From Pyrinomonadaceae bacterium (GTDB lineage: Bacteria; Acidobacteriota; Blastocatellia; Pyrinomonadales; Pyrinomonadaceae): DNA of 64,000 bases. Below, one piece after another: positions 24,801 to 33,729 of the stretch (positions are counted from its first letter, which is position 1; each line of letters starts with the position of its first letter). The stretch spans positions 62,001 to 126,000 of the forward strand of contig JACMJZ010000013.1 of the NCBI GenBank assembly GCA_014380365.1, read 5' to 3'. The translations under genes and the position numbers were made by a program. Below the pieces are notes generated by a model that ran no database searches, was not told the origin of the DNA, and was given only the letters and a program-made list of their open reading frames with translations.

Positions 24801-27800
24801 AGAGAGCTCCGCTATCCCCGTCAGCATTGATTCCGGCCTTTGATCTGCCGCGCAGGAAGCGGCCCGGCTGTTCAAGTGAACTATTGTGCGCCGTCCCCTT
24901 GATGGACTTCGTTATTCCGGAATCGTTAAGGCGGACTCCACCGTTCCCTTCTTCGTCCATATGCCAAAGCAAAGTGGTATCCGCCTCGGTAATGAACGGG
25001 GTGCGCGGGTCGGACTCGTAGTTGAACCCGCCGACCAGGACACCCGTGCCGCGATTGGTGCTCATGCGAATGGTCGCCGGTCCCGGCGGACCTGCGGGCG
25101 TGATAATCGTCACCACGTCGGGTGAGCCGGCCACGGCAGTTTTGACCTGAACCGCGTTGCCGGCAATGGTGACAGTGGGAGCTGCACCAGTGGTGCTCAA
25201 GAGACGTGCGCCGGTCAGCGTTACGGTTGTGCCGCCGTGCTGGTTGCCGGTTGCCGGCGTGACGCTTGTAATCTCAGGAGCATCGGCATCGAGCGTGAAG
25301 TTGATAACGCCGGTGGTCGAACTCGTGCCGAGATTGTTGGTAATGATTGCCTGGACTGCATACGTTCCTTCCGCAAGTAAACCGGGCGGCTGGTAAGTAA
25401 TGCTCGTGGCGGTAACTGTCGCCGGTACCTGGGCCAGCGTCGAGCCCTGCGGAGCAAACAGGAGTTTTGTCGCGGCCAGATTAACGCCTGTGTCGTCCGT
25501 GTACGCTACTGAGAAGACCGGCTGGAGTGACGAGGTGACATACATCCCGTCAACCGCAGGAGCGCCTCCAATCGTGAAGCTCGAGATTGCCGGGCCGGAA
25601 TCATCTATATCAAAACCGGCGGTGGCCACGGTGCTCACGTTGCCCGCGTTGTCTGCCACCTGCACAGTTACGGTGTGATGTCCGCCGGTGAGCGGGGCGC
25701 TTGGCGTATAGGTAACCTGATTGCCGGTCACACTCGCGCTCTGCGTGATATTTACGTTGTCCAGTGTCAGGACGAGTGAACTTGTCTTAATGCCCGACAG
25801 GTTGTCGTGGTAGGTAGCTGTGATGGTCGGCTTGAAGACGCGCACGCGGGTGCCGTCAATCGGCAGCGGATCGATAACCGGCGCCGTCCGATCCTGCGTG
25901 GCAAAGGTGCTGACGAAGGCTTGTGTCTGGATGTTACCAATCGCATCGCGTTGTCCGTTGACATCTACGGTGTAGCGCGTGCTTTCGCCTAAACCTCCGG
26001 TGGGCCTGAAGGTCGCGACACGTCCGTCCACATCCAGTTCGTAGCTGCCCGCCAGCGGCGGGTCGGAAGATTGACTAACTGAAACTCTGATGAGATTGGC
26101 GAGGTTTGCAGTGCGATCTATCGGCTCGCTGAAACTCACGACCACGTTCGCATCAGTGAGAATCTCGGTGGCGCCATTTGCGGGATTGATTGCCGCAACA
26201 GTTGGCGCCGTCTCATCGGCAGTCGTGAATGTCGAGGTGAAGGCGCTGGCTATTCGTAATCCCGCGCGATCCTCAACCTGGTTGACGACGACCTGGTAAG
26301 TCGAACTTTCAACGAGGCGATTGGACGGCGTCAGTGTCGCCACGCGACCGTCGCTTGAGAGCGAGAGACTGGCGCCGATGCCTCCTGAGTTGCCAAGTTG
26401 AAGCCGGACTGTGCTGGCGTTGACCGTACTGGCTTCGGCCGGCTCGGAGAAAGTTATTGTGACGATGGTCCCATTAGTCGGTAACGATAGCGTTCCGTTT
26501 GCCGGCTCGACGGAGGCGACGCTGATGGGAGTGCTGTCCAGCAACAGAGTGCCGGCGTCAACGATCTGTCCGTTCGTGGTCAGGGCAAGGTTCCGAGCGC
26601 GCACAGTGCCGCCTGAAACTTCATCCGTAACCAGGATGTCCAGCGTGCCCAACGGCACATTGTTCAAAGTCCAGATGCCCTGAGCGTTGGTGTGTGCGTA
26701 AAAACGCAGGACGCCGGTCTGGCGGTAAAGCGTGACGGACACAGATGCGCCCTGCACGGGTGTCACCCCATCCGCGGCGCGGACCTGGCCCGTAACGGTT
26801 CCCGCATCCTCCAGGCGCAACTGCAGATTCGTCGTCTGGCCCGCCAATACGTCTCCGGAAGCAGAGCCGACACCGACACGACCCGGAACCGTCAGGCGCA
26901 CGGAGAAATGGCCAACCGGCGCTCCGGGAATTTCATAGTGACCATTCGCTTGCACCGAAGCATAAAGAACGATGGGCGGACTCCAGGCATCATTGGTGAA
27001 CGTGACTGTACCGGCGGAGAGCGGCGCGCCGTTGTTATCAAGAGCCTCGCCCGACACGATGCCAACTCCGGCCATCGTCACGTTGGCCGTGACGACTTGG
27101 CCTGCCTGCGTACCCGTTACAGGCGCAGCTTCGCCCCGGTCGTAACCCGCTGGAGCTTCAGCGCGAACGTTTATCGGTCCCAACGGGACAAAGCCGAGCG
27201 AATAAATCCCCTGGTCATTTGTAGAGGTGCGGAAGACACGCCCGGCGACTGTGATGGTCACTTGCGCGCCTGGCACGGGCCCGGTTCCACCTTGACCTAC
27301 GACGGTACCCGTGACCGTCAGGCTTGGTTCAAGTGCGATATTGGCGATCGTGTCCGGCAACGGCTCGACAGTGCCCGAAACCGTGCCCGAAGTTGAGCCG
27401 GTCTGACCTCCCGGCGCGTCAGCCACGCTGATGACGAAGCGGCCCGCCGGAATACCGGTGAAGCGGAAGTTTCCATTCGGATCAGTGGTGGCGAAGAGGT
27501 TGGCTCCACGCACGCCTGAGCCGTCCGCGTAAATACGAACCGAGGCGTGGTCCACGCCGACGCCGTTTGCCGTAACTTGCCCCCTCACGGCCCCGACCGG
27601 CAGCAAGAGTACGTTGACGACCACCGTCTCACCTTGGGTGGTCACGCTGCCGGCGGCCCGGCCCACGCGACCTGTCTTGTTGTCGAAAGCGTCGAGCGTG
27701 AAATCACCCGTCGGCACGTTAACGAAATGGAACTTCCCAACCTCCGGTTCTTCGGAAGTAACCATGAAGCCTACCGGGCGTCCACCGACACGCAGTTGCA

Positions 27801-30800
27801 CGTCCGCCAGGCTGATGGCCGTTGTTCCATCCGGAAGATAGACATGGCCCTCGACGTTGCCGGTCGCCTGCAGCCGAACGGTAACCTGGATGGTCGAGCC
27901 AAGAAGGACTGTTCCTGAGACGCGGCCACCGAGTCCAAACCGTGTGGCGGAGACGGCGTAGGAGCCTTCAGGCAAGTTGTTGAAAATCACTTGACCGTCG
28001 CCGCCAACCGGCACGTCGGCAAAGCGATGCGCGTTTGGATAATCGGTGCCATCGATGGTTACGCTGCCGCCGCCCGCCGGTTGGCCCGCGCCGTCCAAAA
28101 CCTGGACGCGCAGGTGGCTGGTTCCGAGCAAGCGCAGATCAAACACCGCATCTTTGTTGCGCTCCACCGCGACGCCCATCCGATTCGTGTTTCCGGTGAC
28201 GGGATCTGTGGCGGTGAGCGAGTAACTGCCGGCGGAGAAGACTTCGGCGAATTCGTAGTGCCCGTTGTCATCAGTGCGCACGGTTGCTTCGGCCAGCGAT
28301 CCGCCGCTCAGGGTGACGCGGATACCCGGGCCAACCAGGGTCGTGCCATCGGGCTGGAAGATTCTGCCCTGGATTTTTCCGGCGAGTGTGCTTACGAGGA
28401 CCAGGTTGGTTTCTTTGTTGCCGCTGGGCTCCAGCGTTCCACCATTACTGACTCTGGTGGGGAAGAAGACGTTGGAGGTCGAGAGGCGATAAGTTCCCGG
28501 GTTGAGACCGGTGAATGTATACGAGCCGTCGGCGGCGGATTGAGTTTCCAGTGGCGGGTCTGTGCTCAGTAAGCCCCAGTTGAACCCCTGAACGTTATAC
28601 GGACGCGGAACATAGGCGGTCAATTGAGCTATCGTGGGTGTTACGCCGTCTGGCTGAAAGACCTTGCCGTGAACTGTCCCGGGACGAAAAGTCGCGTCGC
28701 GCGTAAGAGTTTCGCCAGGCAACAGTTTAACCGGGGTGTTAATTCCGTAGCCTTTTCCCTGGTCGACAAAGCGCAGGGTTATTTCGCCGGGGAAAGTATT
28801 TGGGATCGTATATTGACCCTGAGCATTCGTATCGACGATGACGAAGCCATCGGCTGAGACCTTGGCTCCAACAACCGGTACCGGCGTGGAGGTCCCTTCT
28901 TTGATGACATAAACCGTTCCCTGCACCGTACTCGGGCGCAGGATCACGATGTCGATTCCGTTGGTTGTCTGGTTAACGGCAACAGCCGCCTGAGCCGAGC
29001 CGGAACGCTGCGTGACTGCATCATAGGCAGAGATCGTTTTCATGCCCGCGGACAGGCTGTGCAGCGTGTAATTCCCGAGGCTATCGGTTTGCACCACGCT
29101 GCTTCCAGCCTGGACGAAAACGTTGGCCATCGGCGTACCAACGTCATCCGTTACCCGTCCGCTCACTGACCCGTTACCGGGGAGCGTAATCACCAGCCCG
29201 TTAACTTCGGGTATGGAAGGGGTCAACTGAACGTTCTGTGTGACGATCAGCCCGGTCACGTAATCCGTGACCTCCAGCTTGATATCGCCGACCGGCAAGT
29301 TCTCGATCGTGAATCGACCATCGCGATCCGCGAAAGCGTAGCCGACCGCTGTTGCTCTGTCGGTGCGAGTTGAGGGGAACCCTGCAATCACCGCATAAGC
29401 CACTACCAGTGCGCCGGGAGCGACAGTCTGGTCGGCGCGAAAAACACGACCCCGCAAAGCGCCAGTAATGTTTTGCAGTGAAACGTTGATGAAGGCTGTC
29501 TGACCGGGGCCGTTAATCGTGCCGGCGTTGAAGCCGGAAGCGTTATGCGCAGCCCCCTCGCCCACCGCGAGCACAGACACGTTTCCTACAGGAATGTCTT
29601 CCGCCACATAGTGACCATTCGCATCCGCTTGCACTACTGTCGTGCCGACGACGTCCAGGCTGGGCAAAACCCGGACGAACGCCTTCGGCATCGGCTGGCC
29701 GGCGCTGGTGATGTTGCCTTCCACTCGTCCGCGGGCGAGGAAGACCATGTCCAGCACCATGTGTTGCCCGTCATAAGCGACAGGCGAAGTCAGACGCTTT
29801 TGCGAGTTCGTCGTCGGATTGTTGACCGAAACGTTCAGCGGCGCGCAGTCGCCGTCGCGCACATAATCAATTTGATAACGGCCCTGCGCGTCCGTGTATT
29901 TCAAGACAATGGGAATGGGCAGCGGTGGCAAAGCAGCGAACGCCGGATTGGGACATTCCTGGGCCCAGGTGATCACTGGTGCGCGAACGACGGGAGTGCC
30001 GTCGGCATTCAACACTCGGCCTGTCAGATATGCACCCGGAGGCACGCCTTCAGGGGAAACTCTGGGCACGATTGTGGTCGTCACCGGCGAGGGCGAAAGC
30101 GGCAGACGTCGCGTATCGAGCATGCTCGAGATGGTGAGATCCCGGTCGATGTATGGCCCGATCGTCGAGTCGAGCCTCAGAAAGGCGAAGCGATTGCCGT
30201 AGTCCATCTTGGCGCCGGTGACCGCGATAGGGTCGCCAACCTGCTGCACCGGATTTGAACCCTTTAGCGCTCCGCCGCCGATCTTGTAGCGGGAGATTGT
30301 TTGGCCCTGGTCTTGCAGCATCGGCTTGGAGAACAACACGCCGATCAAGCGACCATATTTGTCTCCACCAGCCACCACGCTGGGCGTCACCTGAATCACG
30401 CCAACCACGCGCGGCGGGGGCTGGTTCAACGAGGTGACGCTCGGCGTCGCGTTCATCGCTTGCCATGACCCGTTTTGGTATTCCTCGAGGACCGGCAAAC
30501 TGCTCTGGCCCAGCGGCCTGAACCGGACGCGATACTTCCCGCCCTGCGTAATCTGCACGCCACTCCACGCGTATTGGTTGTAGGCCTGACTTGTCGTGGG
30601 CAGCACGAGCGAGAGATCCACGGTGCCGCCCAGCCAGCCGTTTAACTCCAGCGTCCAGTTATCAGCAATCGGATTTGATATCACCAGCATCTGGCCGCCG
30701 TTAGTGATGTCGCCGGTGATGACGTGTTTGTGAGCCAGCTGGTGAGAACTACCTTGCGCCAGATCGCCGGCGCGCTCGTCCGGCGTAACGCCAAAGCCGA

Positions 30801-33060
30801 CTTGTTTGCCCTGCGGATCAACGAAGCGAGCGCCAACGATTGCCTGGCCGTTCGCGTGTGTCACCAGTGCGGAGATAAAACGCGAACGCGCCAATTCGGT
30901 GTTCGCGAACTCCTGATGCAAATCATATGGAGATGGGGAAGACGAACCGGCATTGAGACGCTGGTAAAGGTCTGTGCCGATGCTGTCGAACCATTCGTAA
31001 CCTGAACGCGTGTTTCGTTGCGTGTCGGCGAACCCGGGATCGGGAACGGCTTGAAGTTCACCCAGCCAATCGCGCAAGACAGTATCGAGCGACACGCCAA
31101 CCGTCTCGCCAAAGTCCACCCGCATGCCGGCAATGCCCAGTTCTACGGCACGGTCAACGACTGTCTGTTTCGTCAGCTTCCGCACACCCTGCGGCAGCGA
31201 ACCCGCCGGAGCATTCGCAATGCTCCACGCCTGGCCCAGCAAGGCGCGGGCGGCTTCGACCACGTTCGTCGGCAAATGCCTGACGGGTTCGGGAAGAATC
31301 AATGAATCGGGTGACAGCGGAATATTGCGATCGCCGACTCCGGTGGACAGAGTCAGCCCCGCGCTAACGCCCTCGCCAACTTTGACGTAGGTGGCGGTCA
31401 CCTCGCCGGTGACATTGGCTCGCAAGCGCCACTTTACCGTGGCTGATTCACCGCGTTTGATGGTGGTCGCGAACTGGCGCTGGCCCGTGTCCTGACCGAC
31501 AAACTCGGCGCCGCTAATGCTGTTCGGGGGAAGTCGGGCGAACGCTCCATTGATATCAGTCTGGCCGGAGTTGTAGACCGTCATGCCGAGGTCATACTCG
31601 TTACCGGCACGCACAACTCCCGGATGTGTGAATGTGACTGCAAAACTGGCGTCGCGAACGAGGACGGCCCCGGGAACCTCGCCACGCACCTTGACTGGAC
31701 CGCTGGGCAAGCCCTCGAGCATTGCCTCGAGGTCAAAACTGATCGGATGTAGTCCTTCCTTGAGACCCTCAAGCAGGAAAGTCGCTTGACCGGCTTCACT
31801 TGGACCAAAACTCGTCGTGTCATCCCCTGTTCCGTATTTGTTGTCCGGGCCGAGTCCGTGAAGGTCGAGCTCGTAGACACGACCGCCAGTCTGTGTCTCG
31901 GCAATGCGAAGTGGATCATCCGAACCATCTGCCGGGGTGCCACCGTCCGGGAGCTTTGCCTTGGCTCGCAAGCTATGAATGACTAAGGGCGCTCCATTCG
32001 GGGCGCCGTTTGCCACGATGACAATTGCCTCGAAGAACTGATGAAGAAAACCCACGCGACCTGGAAAGACAATGAGTCCAGGAATCTTCGGCATCGCTTC
32101 GCCCGCGCCAGGTGGCACTCCGGAGGGTTCACCGTCCGGACCTTCCGGCGTGAGGAATATGGGATGGACTGTCGGCACATCAATCCCGGGACCACTCACC
32201 GACGGCGTGCCGATCACCGGGCGTGGGTCGGTGACCCCAACTTGCGGAAAGGCAACCGGGATATTGATAGTTTGCGGCGTGGAGCTCGTAGCTATGCCCA
32301 GAGTAAAATTGAAGGCCCTATACGAATCGTCCGTGATGTTGATGCCTGCCTGAATAATCTCGTCATAGCTCAACTCATTGACTTGAACCTGCGAAACCAG
32401 GAGGCGCTCGATCACTACAATGCCGCAGGAGTCGGGCGTAACTGAGGTGACGACGGCGTGGTCAGGGGTGCTGACGTCAACCACGCGTAGATTGCGAACC
32501 AGGTGATCTCCTGCATTGTTGAGCGCCGGAATATTAAGCGGCTGACCAATGGCCGCTTCCAGCGCGAGCGGCGCTGTTAACGAGGGTCCGGTAAGTTCTC
32601 CGCGAACGCGGTAATTTGGATTCAAAGCGGCGATTATGCTGGATGGATCAGTGCCGTCCGGCACGCGTATGCTGGTATGAATTGCGGTGGGCGTGTTTTT
32701 GGGGACCGTCAGTGAGGCTGGATCAGCGATCACCGCTAATCCCAGTAAGTCGAAATCGACCGCCGCCAGCACCGGCGACAGACTTTCAGTTATCGCTGTG
32801 CCCAGGTCACCACGATTTGCTAGAGCCTTGGCATCTCGCCGGTTCTTGTCTCGACGCTCAGTCGTCCGCTTCGGTTTGACTCCCGCGTTGCGCGCGCCCG
32901 GTTGCTGGCCGTTCGACTGAGCGGGGTTCTGAAAGGCTGCGCTCACGGAGAGTGTGAAAACCATGAGCAGCACCATCGCTATGACGGTCCAGTTTCTCAG
33001 TGAGATTGAGTTTCCGGCGCCTAACTGTTTCCTGGGGCGGAGGGCGTGCTTTCGTGCCAT
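18817..33060 (-). CDS. Giant secreted modular surface protein (CarboxypepD_reg, Big_5, TIG, LamG)
   Basis: The product has 4747 residues. A signal peptide is visible at residues 22-43 ('WTVIAMVLLMVFTLSVSAAF'). Residues 100-1000 are beta-rich and unassigned. About 1000-2170 holds a long series of carboxypeptidase-regulatory-like modules ('GxVxxxDGTPVxxAxV ... D.nG.Y....ip.G'). Three Big_5-type modules follow (about 2170-2480), then Ig-like modules and a TIG domain at about 2593 ('ITSVTPATGNQHGGTTVTL'). Six LamG-like units fill about 2690-4560, each starting near 'LLWHLDE' and followed by a short Ig-like strand set. No C-terminal sorting motif is visible. The stop overlaps the RHS start (ATGA). 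It is probably an adhesin or cell-surface scaffold that is made together with the toxin; that function is inferred from architecture and coupling. The ATG at 33060 has only a weak GGGAG upstream. Confidence 0.93.
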   Translation of the reverse strand: MARKHALRPRKQLGAGNSISLRNWTVIAMVLLMVFTLSVSAAFQNPAQSNGQQPGARNAGVKPKRTTERRDKNRRDAKALANRGDLGTAITESLSPVLAAVDFDLLGLAVIADPASLTVPKNTPTAIHTSIRVPDGTDPSSIIAALNPNYRVRGELTGPSLTAPLALEAAIGQPLNIPALNNAGDHLVRNLRVVDVSTPDHAVVTSVTPDSCGIVVIERLLVSQVQVNELSYDEIIQAGINITDDSYRAFNFTLGIATSSTPQTINIPVAFPQVGVTDPRPVIGTPSVSGPGIDVPTVHPIFLTPEGPDGEPSGVPPGAGEAMPKIPGLIVFPGRVGFLHQFFEAIVIVANGAPNGAPLVIHSLRAKAKLPDGGTPADGSDDPLRIAETQTGGRVYELDLHGLGPDNKYGTGDDTTSFGPSEAGQATFLLEGLKEGLHPISFDLEAMLEGLPSGPVKVRGEVPGAVLVRDASFAVTFTHPGVVRAGNEYDLGMTVYNSGQTDINGAFARLPPNSISGAEFVGQDTGQRQFATTIKRGESATVKWRLRANVTGEVTATYVKVGEGVSAGLTLSTGVGDRNIPLSPDSLILPEPVRHLPTNVVEAARALLGQAWSIANAPAGSLPQGVRKLTKQTVVDRAVELGIAGMRVDFGETVGVSLDTVLRDWLGELQAVPDPGFADTQRNTRSGYEWFDSIGTDLYQRLNAGSSSPSPYDLHQEFANTELARSRFISALVTHANGQAIVGARFVDPQGKQVGFGVTPDERAGDLAQGSSHQLAHKHVITGDITNGGQMLVISNPIADNWTLELNGWLGGTVDLSLVLPTTSQAYNQYAWSGVQITQGGKYRVRFRPLGQSSLPVLEEYQNGSWQAMNATPSVTSLNQPPPRVVGVIQVTPSVVAGGDKYGRLIGVLFSKPMLQDQGQTISRYKIGGGALKGSNPVQQVGDPIAVTGAKMDYGNRFAFLRLDSTIGPYIDRDLTISSMLDTRRLPLSPSPVTTTIVPRVSPEGVPPGAYLTGRVLNADGTPVVRAPVITWAQECPNPAFAALPPLPIPIVLKYTDAQGRYQIDYVRDGDCAPLNVSVNNPTTNSQKRLTSPVAYDGQHMVLDMVFLARGRVEGNITSAGQPMPKAFVRVLPSLDVVGTTVVQADANGHYVAEDIPVGNVSVLAVGEGAAHNASGFNAGTINGPGQTAFINVSLQNITGALRGRVFRADQTVAPGALVVAYAVIAGFPSTRTDRATAVGYAFADRDGRFTIENLPVGDIKLEVTDYVTGLIVTQNVQLTPSIPEVNGLVITLPGNGSVSGRVTDDVGTPMANVFVQAGSSVVQTDSLGNYTLHSLSAGMKTISAYDAVTQRSGSAQAAVAVNQTTNGIDIVILRPSTVQGTVYVIKEGTSTPVPVVGAKVSADGFVIVDTNAQGQYTIPNTFPGEITLRFVDQGKGYGINTPVKLLPGETLTRDATFRPGTVHGKVFQPDGVTPTIAQLTAYVPRPYNVQGFNWGLLSTDPPLETQSAADGSYTFTGLNPGTYRLSTSNVFFPTRVSNGGTLEPSGNKETNLVLVSTLAGKIQGRIFQPDGTTLVGPGIRVTLSGGSLAEATVRTDDNGHYEFAEVFSAGSYSLTATDPVTGNTNRMGVAVERNKDAVFDLRLLGTSHLRVQVLDGAGQPAGGGSVTIDGTDYPNAHRFADVPVGGDGQVIFNNLPEGSYAVSATRFGLGGRVSGTVLLGSTIQVTVRLQATGNVEGHVYLPDGTTAISLADVQLRVGGRPVGFMVTSEEPEVGKFHFVNVPTGDFTLDAFDNKTGRVGRAAGSVTTQGETVVVNVLLLPVGAVRGQVTANGVGVDHASVRIYADGSGVRGANLFATTDPNGNFRFTGIPAGRFVISVADAPGGQTGSTSGTVSGTVEPLPDTIANIALEPSLTVTGTVVGQGGTGPVPGAQVTITVAGRVFRTSTNDQGIYSLGFVPLGPINVRAEAPAGYDRGEAAPVTGTQAGQVVTANVTMAGVGIVSGEALDNNGAPLSAGTVTFTNDAWSPPIVLYASVQANGHYEIPGAPVGHFSVRLTVPGRVGVGSASGDVLAGQTTNLQLRLEDAGTVTGQVRAADGVTPVQGASVSVTLYRQTGVLRFYAHTNAQGIWTLNNVPLGTLDILVTDEVSGGTVRARNLALTTNGQIVDAGTLLLDSTPISVASVEPANGTLSLPTNGTIVTITFSEPAEASTVNASTVRLQLGNSGGIGASLSLSSDGRVATLTPSNRLVESSTYQVVVNQVEDRAGLRIASAFTSTFTTADETAPTVAAINPANGATEILTDANVVVSFSEPIDRTANLANLIRVSVSQSSDPPLAGSYELDVDGRVATFRPTGGLGESTRYTVDVNGQRDAIGNIQTQAFVSTFATQDRTAPVIDPLPIDGTRVRVFKPTITATYHDNLSGIKTSSLVLTLDNVNITQSASVTGNQVTYTPSAPLTGGHHTVTVQVADNAGNVSTVATAGFDIDDSGPAISSFTIGGAPAVDGMYVTSSLQPVFSVAYTDDTGVNLAATKLLFAPQGSTLAQVPATVTATSITYQPPGLLAEGTYAVQAIITNNLGTSSTTGVINFTLDADAPEITSVTPATGNQHGGTTVTLTGARLLSTTGAAPTVTIAGNAVQVKTAVAGSPDVVTIITPAGPPGPATIRMSTNRGTGVLVGGFNYESDPRTPFITEADTTLLWHMDEEGNGGVRLNDSGITKSIKGTAHNSSLEQPGRFLRGRSKAGINADGDSGALYFGSSSYTLEFWMKTDPVTNAYTLVGKDSADGHPFNTEYAVRLLPSGMLRAITQDNARTPWKAELQPNVYRVDDNQWHYVAMVVDRSVNLLSLYVDGSERASSAMPNGFGAQASANQNFKAGHYSYYDGWVGGSTEFPGLLDEIRVSSTGHSAGTIQKTYLGTEGSLGIVITNNTLLTVARGETTTIQLNGYNLAGISATVSSSTPDQFTTQILGSAATQARVQLTVGASAALGDSSLVISSSAGSATITLRVVDLSAITFSPEADTRVLWHLDETGDGNVRINDADPVPLGGYASGNSKAQPGRFAGGRVRAEIYSDSDTNNSIDFTNSNYTLEFWMKTDPVTNAYTLVGKDSSDGHYYYTEWAVRLMPSGLLRAILHDTNRNPWKVELQPTTYKVDDGQWHYIAMVVDRTANRLGLYVDGLERVSSSAPANFGTQLNSGQSLRAGHYAYYDGYVSGQPLEFIGTLDEIRISATAHTAQHILNDATGTTSLSVTSYNPKQWLRDQASGQSVVTSMTFNGYNLDGVTAQVFQNGQPANVTASITSSTFRQTQIDVSVLPTASLGAAQIVISKPGHSDVTVNVQIVAVAEHVGDVDTLVLWHLNETANGQTTIIDDGPLTINGTSASGSTAQPGHYGLGRANAGIYSAVDYGALNMATNPAGFTSEFWVKTNPVTNAYTLVGKEQEAGHYYYTDFSLRLLPSGGLRAYVVDTNKTQWKAEMSPLTYEVDDNQWHYMALVCDRTTNKLIIYVDGVERASSTAPAGFGPVQNAGYQLRAGSYAYYDYWAGGSLTFPGTLDDIRVSGSPHSAERIARDIDAIPGLRIGTYAPKEAFRGSIGAPSNTTINLTGWGLDGATARVMKDGQAIDASATVVSSSFRQIQINVSVASTAPLGPAQLVLSKPGLPDAAVAIQINQQAEYANDSDTKLLWHLNETANGQVTVLDDTPLALNGTASSNSTTQPGHFGNGRTRAGIYSVPDYGALGIGNSSFTVEAWMKTNPLTNAYTLAGKEVDAGHYYYTDFSLRLLPSGALRAYVVDTNKTQWKAETVGRTYDATTGRWQLMLDDNQWHHVAMVCDRATSKLIIYIDGVERASSNMPANFGPTQNAGGPFRAGNYAYYDGWSGGSLEFTGTLDEVRLSTKAHTQEKIVASMQGTDINRVNGIKPWYIQKATAPVNVTISGYGLAGATVTTDQPDVSVAITSSTATLLNCIVNVPSTVPVGPLHFNVTNTSGQSFPAELTIIDHQPFTNPPASGTDAVVLLHLDESGNGNVRVNGSGDAVPAVIGGTASTNSTSQAGHFGNGRVRAGILGDVDNGALNFGSNSFTAEAWLKASSIPNSYTLVGREQEAGHYYYTDFSLRLLYNGGVRAYVVDTNKVQWKAEMVGRTFDPATGRWQVTLDDNQWHHLAMVVDRSAGRLIIYVDGVERASSAMPANFGAMQYVGTALRAGTYAYYDGWNGGSLEFTGTLDEVRVLNYARTAAQMYDVWYGTSTAGSMVAQPEMLKSISVAEAPKPQIRVTSVTPALITRDRSADTPRVTKLTVDGAGLSAIAGRVMRDGQPLSSVTASVEDSADARAHLALAVAPATPLGMAQLVLSKPGYADVSVDVRIVEPSEFALESDTVGLWHLDERDEGVAHLLDAAEHSINLTSATASRVAEGRFGGGRTLTRATADAGSDSLSLGASSFTVEGWLKSQSLERDYVLVGKETNSGQNTDFTLKALTSGALRAEVYDTNGLVWQAETLPGSGSLTDGEWHAVALVVDRESGLLALYIDGQLQIAAPAPAGFAAMRNLGQPLQFGCFDADGPVATGPAEFPGVLDELRISSSAHKPEKIAADFFGHEEPQFTFSRSAVVRKGAGPVEVTLSGYGLAGVTVTASQPGVTLAVISSTPTSLRLTLAVSDAVPAGPMLLTVSDALGRTLSVEFTVAERATGSRFGSPSVNQGSRVSSAREPIGGQAPAADRRRPPNLPMPSRPIKVPAGAFGTSRSSQDAKPVGGQR
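19300..25010 (-). repeat. Six tandem LamG-plus-Ig coding repeats, about 1 kb each
   Basis: The units begin near 25000, 24010, 23020, 22040, 21035 and 19955. Long stretches are almost the same at DNA level. For example GTAGTAGTAGTGGCCG recurs near 20750, 21752, 22731 and 23711. The protein units share 'FTVEAWMKTNP.TNAYTL', 'HYYYTDFSLRLLPSG' and 'DDNQWHHVAMVCDR'. The sixth unit (nearest the stop) has diverged most. The similarity implies recent duplication or ongoing gene conversion. Confidence 0.9.
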
Positions 33061-33729
33061 TGAGTTGGGGGCTCCCGGTCGAAAATGAAGGCTTTTCTAT
33101 AACTGAAAAGAGTCGCGGCAGATGAGCCACGCCAGCTATCGCAGACTTAGTAGGTCGTAAACTTTGGTCAGAATGAGCAGGCTTTTCCGAGTGAGATTAG
33201 GATCACAGGAAAAACTCACGCATGAAACGGAGTTGCGGAATCTCAGACCTTGGATCGGGAGATGGTCTGCCTATTTCGGCACTAACTTGTGAAACGGGGG
33301 CAGACTACATGACGGACTTCTCCAAGTCAACGTCAAAATCCGGAACCTCCGAACTCGGCACTCGCAAGTTTCTCCTCGGCGGCCCTTCAGCAAAAAGGAC
33401 CCTATAGAAATCCCGCCCCGGTGGTTATCGAACGCCAAGACTTACCCTGCCAGTGTCGGCCAATCAACAATGCGGGAACTATATTCGTCCTGCGAAACCA
33501 AGTCTTTGGGCGGTTCTTAGTGAGTTATTAGCGAGTTCTCAAGAGTCTAAGGTAACGAGACGACCGAATGAGCGGGACCCCAATGTCGATATTGCGTCAG
33601 GCACCATTCGCAGCTAGAATCTCGCCGCAACAGACAGTCAGGCAGCACTCTCTCCGAATCTCACTCAGAGCGGCTAATCGTTCTGGAGTTACCAATCTTT
33701 TGCAGCTCTTATAGAGTTATCGGCAGGTT
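33061..33729. other. Divergent intergenic region
   Basis: These 669 bases separate the giant gene pair (minus) from the winged-helix/TPR regulator (plus), so promoters for both should lie here. I see no gene. The only unusual sequence is a GTGAG/CTCAC pair 19 nt apart, near 33191-33219, which could be a regulator site but is unsupported. No convincing -35/-10 pair was found by eye. Confidence 0.5.

Noticed and set aside
33222..33407. 61-codon plus-strand frame in the divergent intergenic region
   Set aside because: Short, no recognisable domain and no ribosome-binding site; more likely part of the regulatory region.
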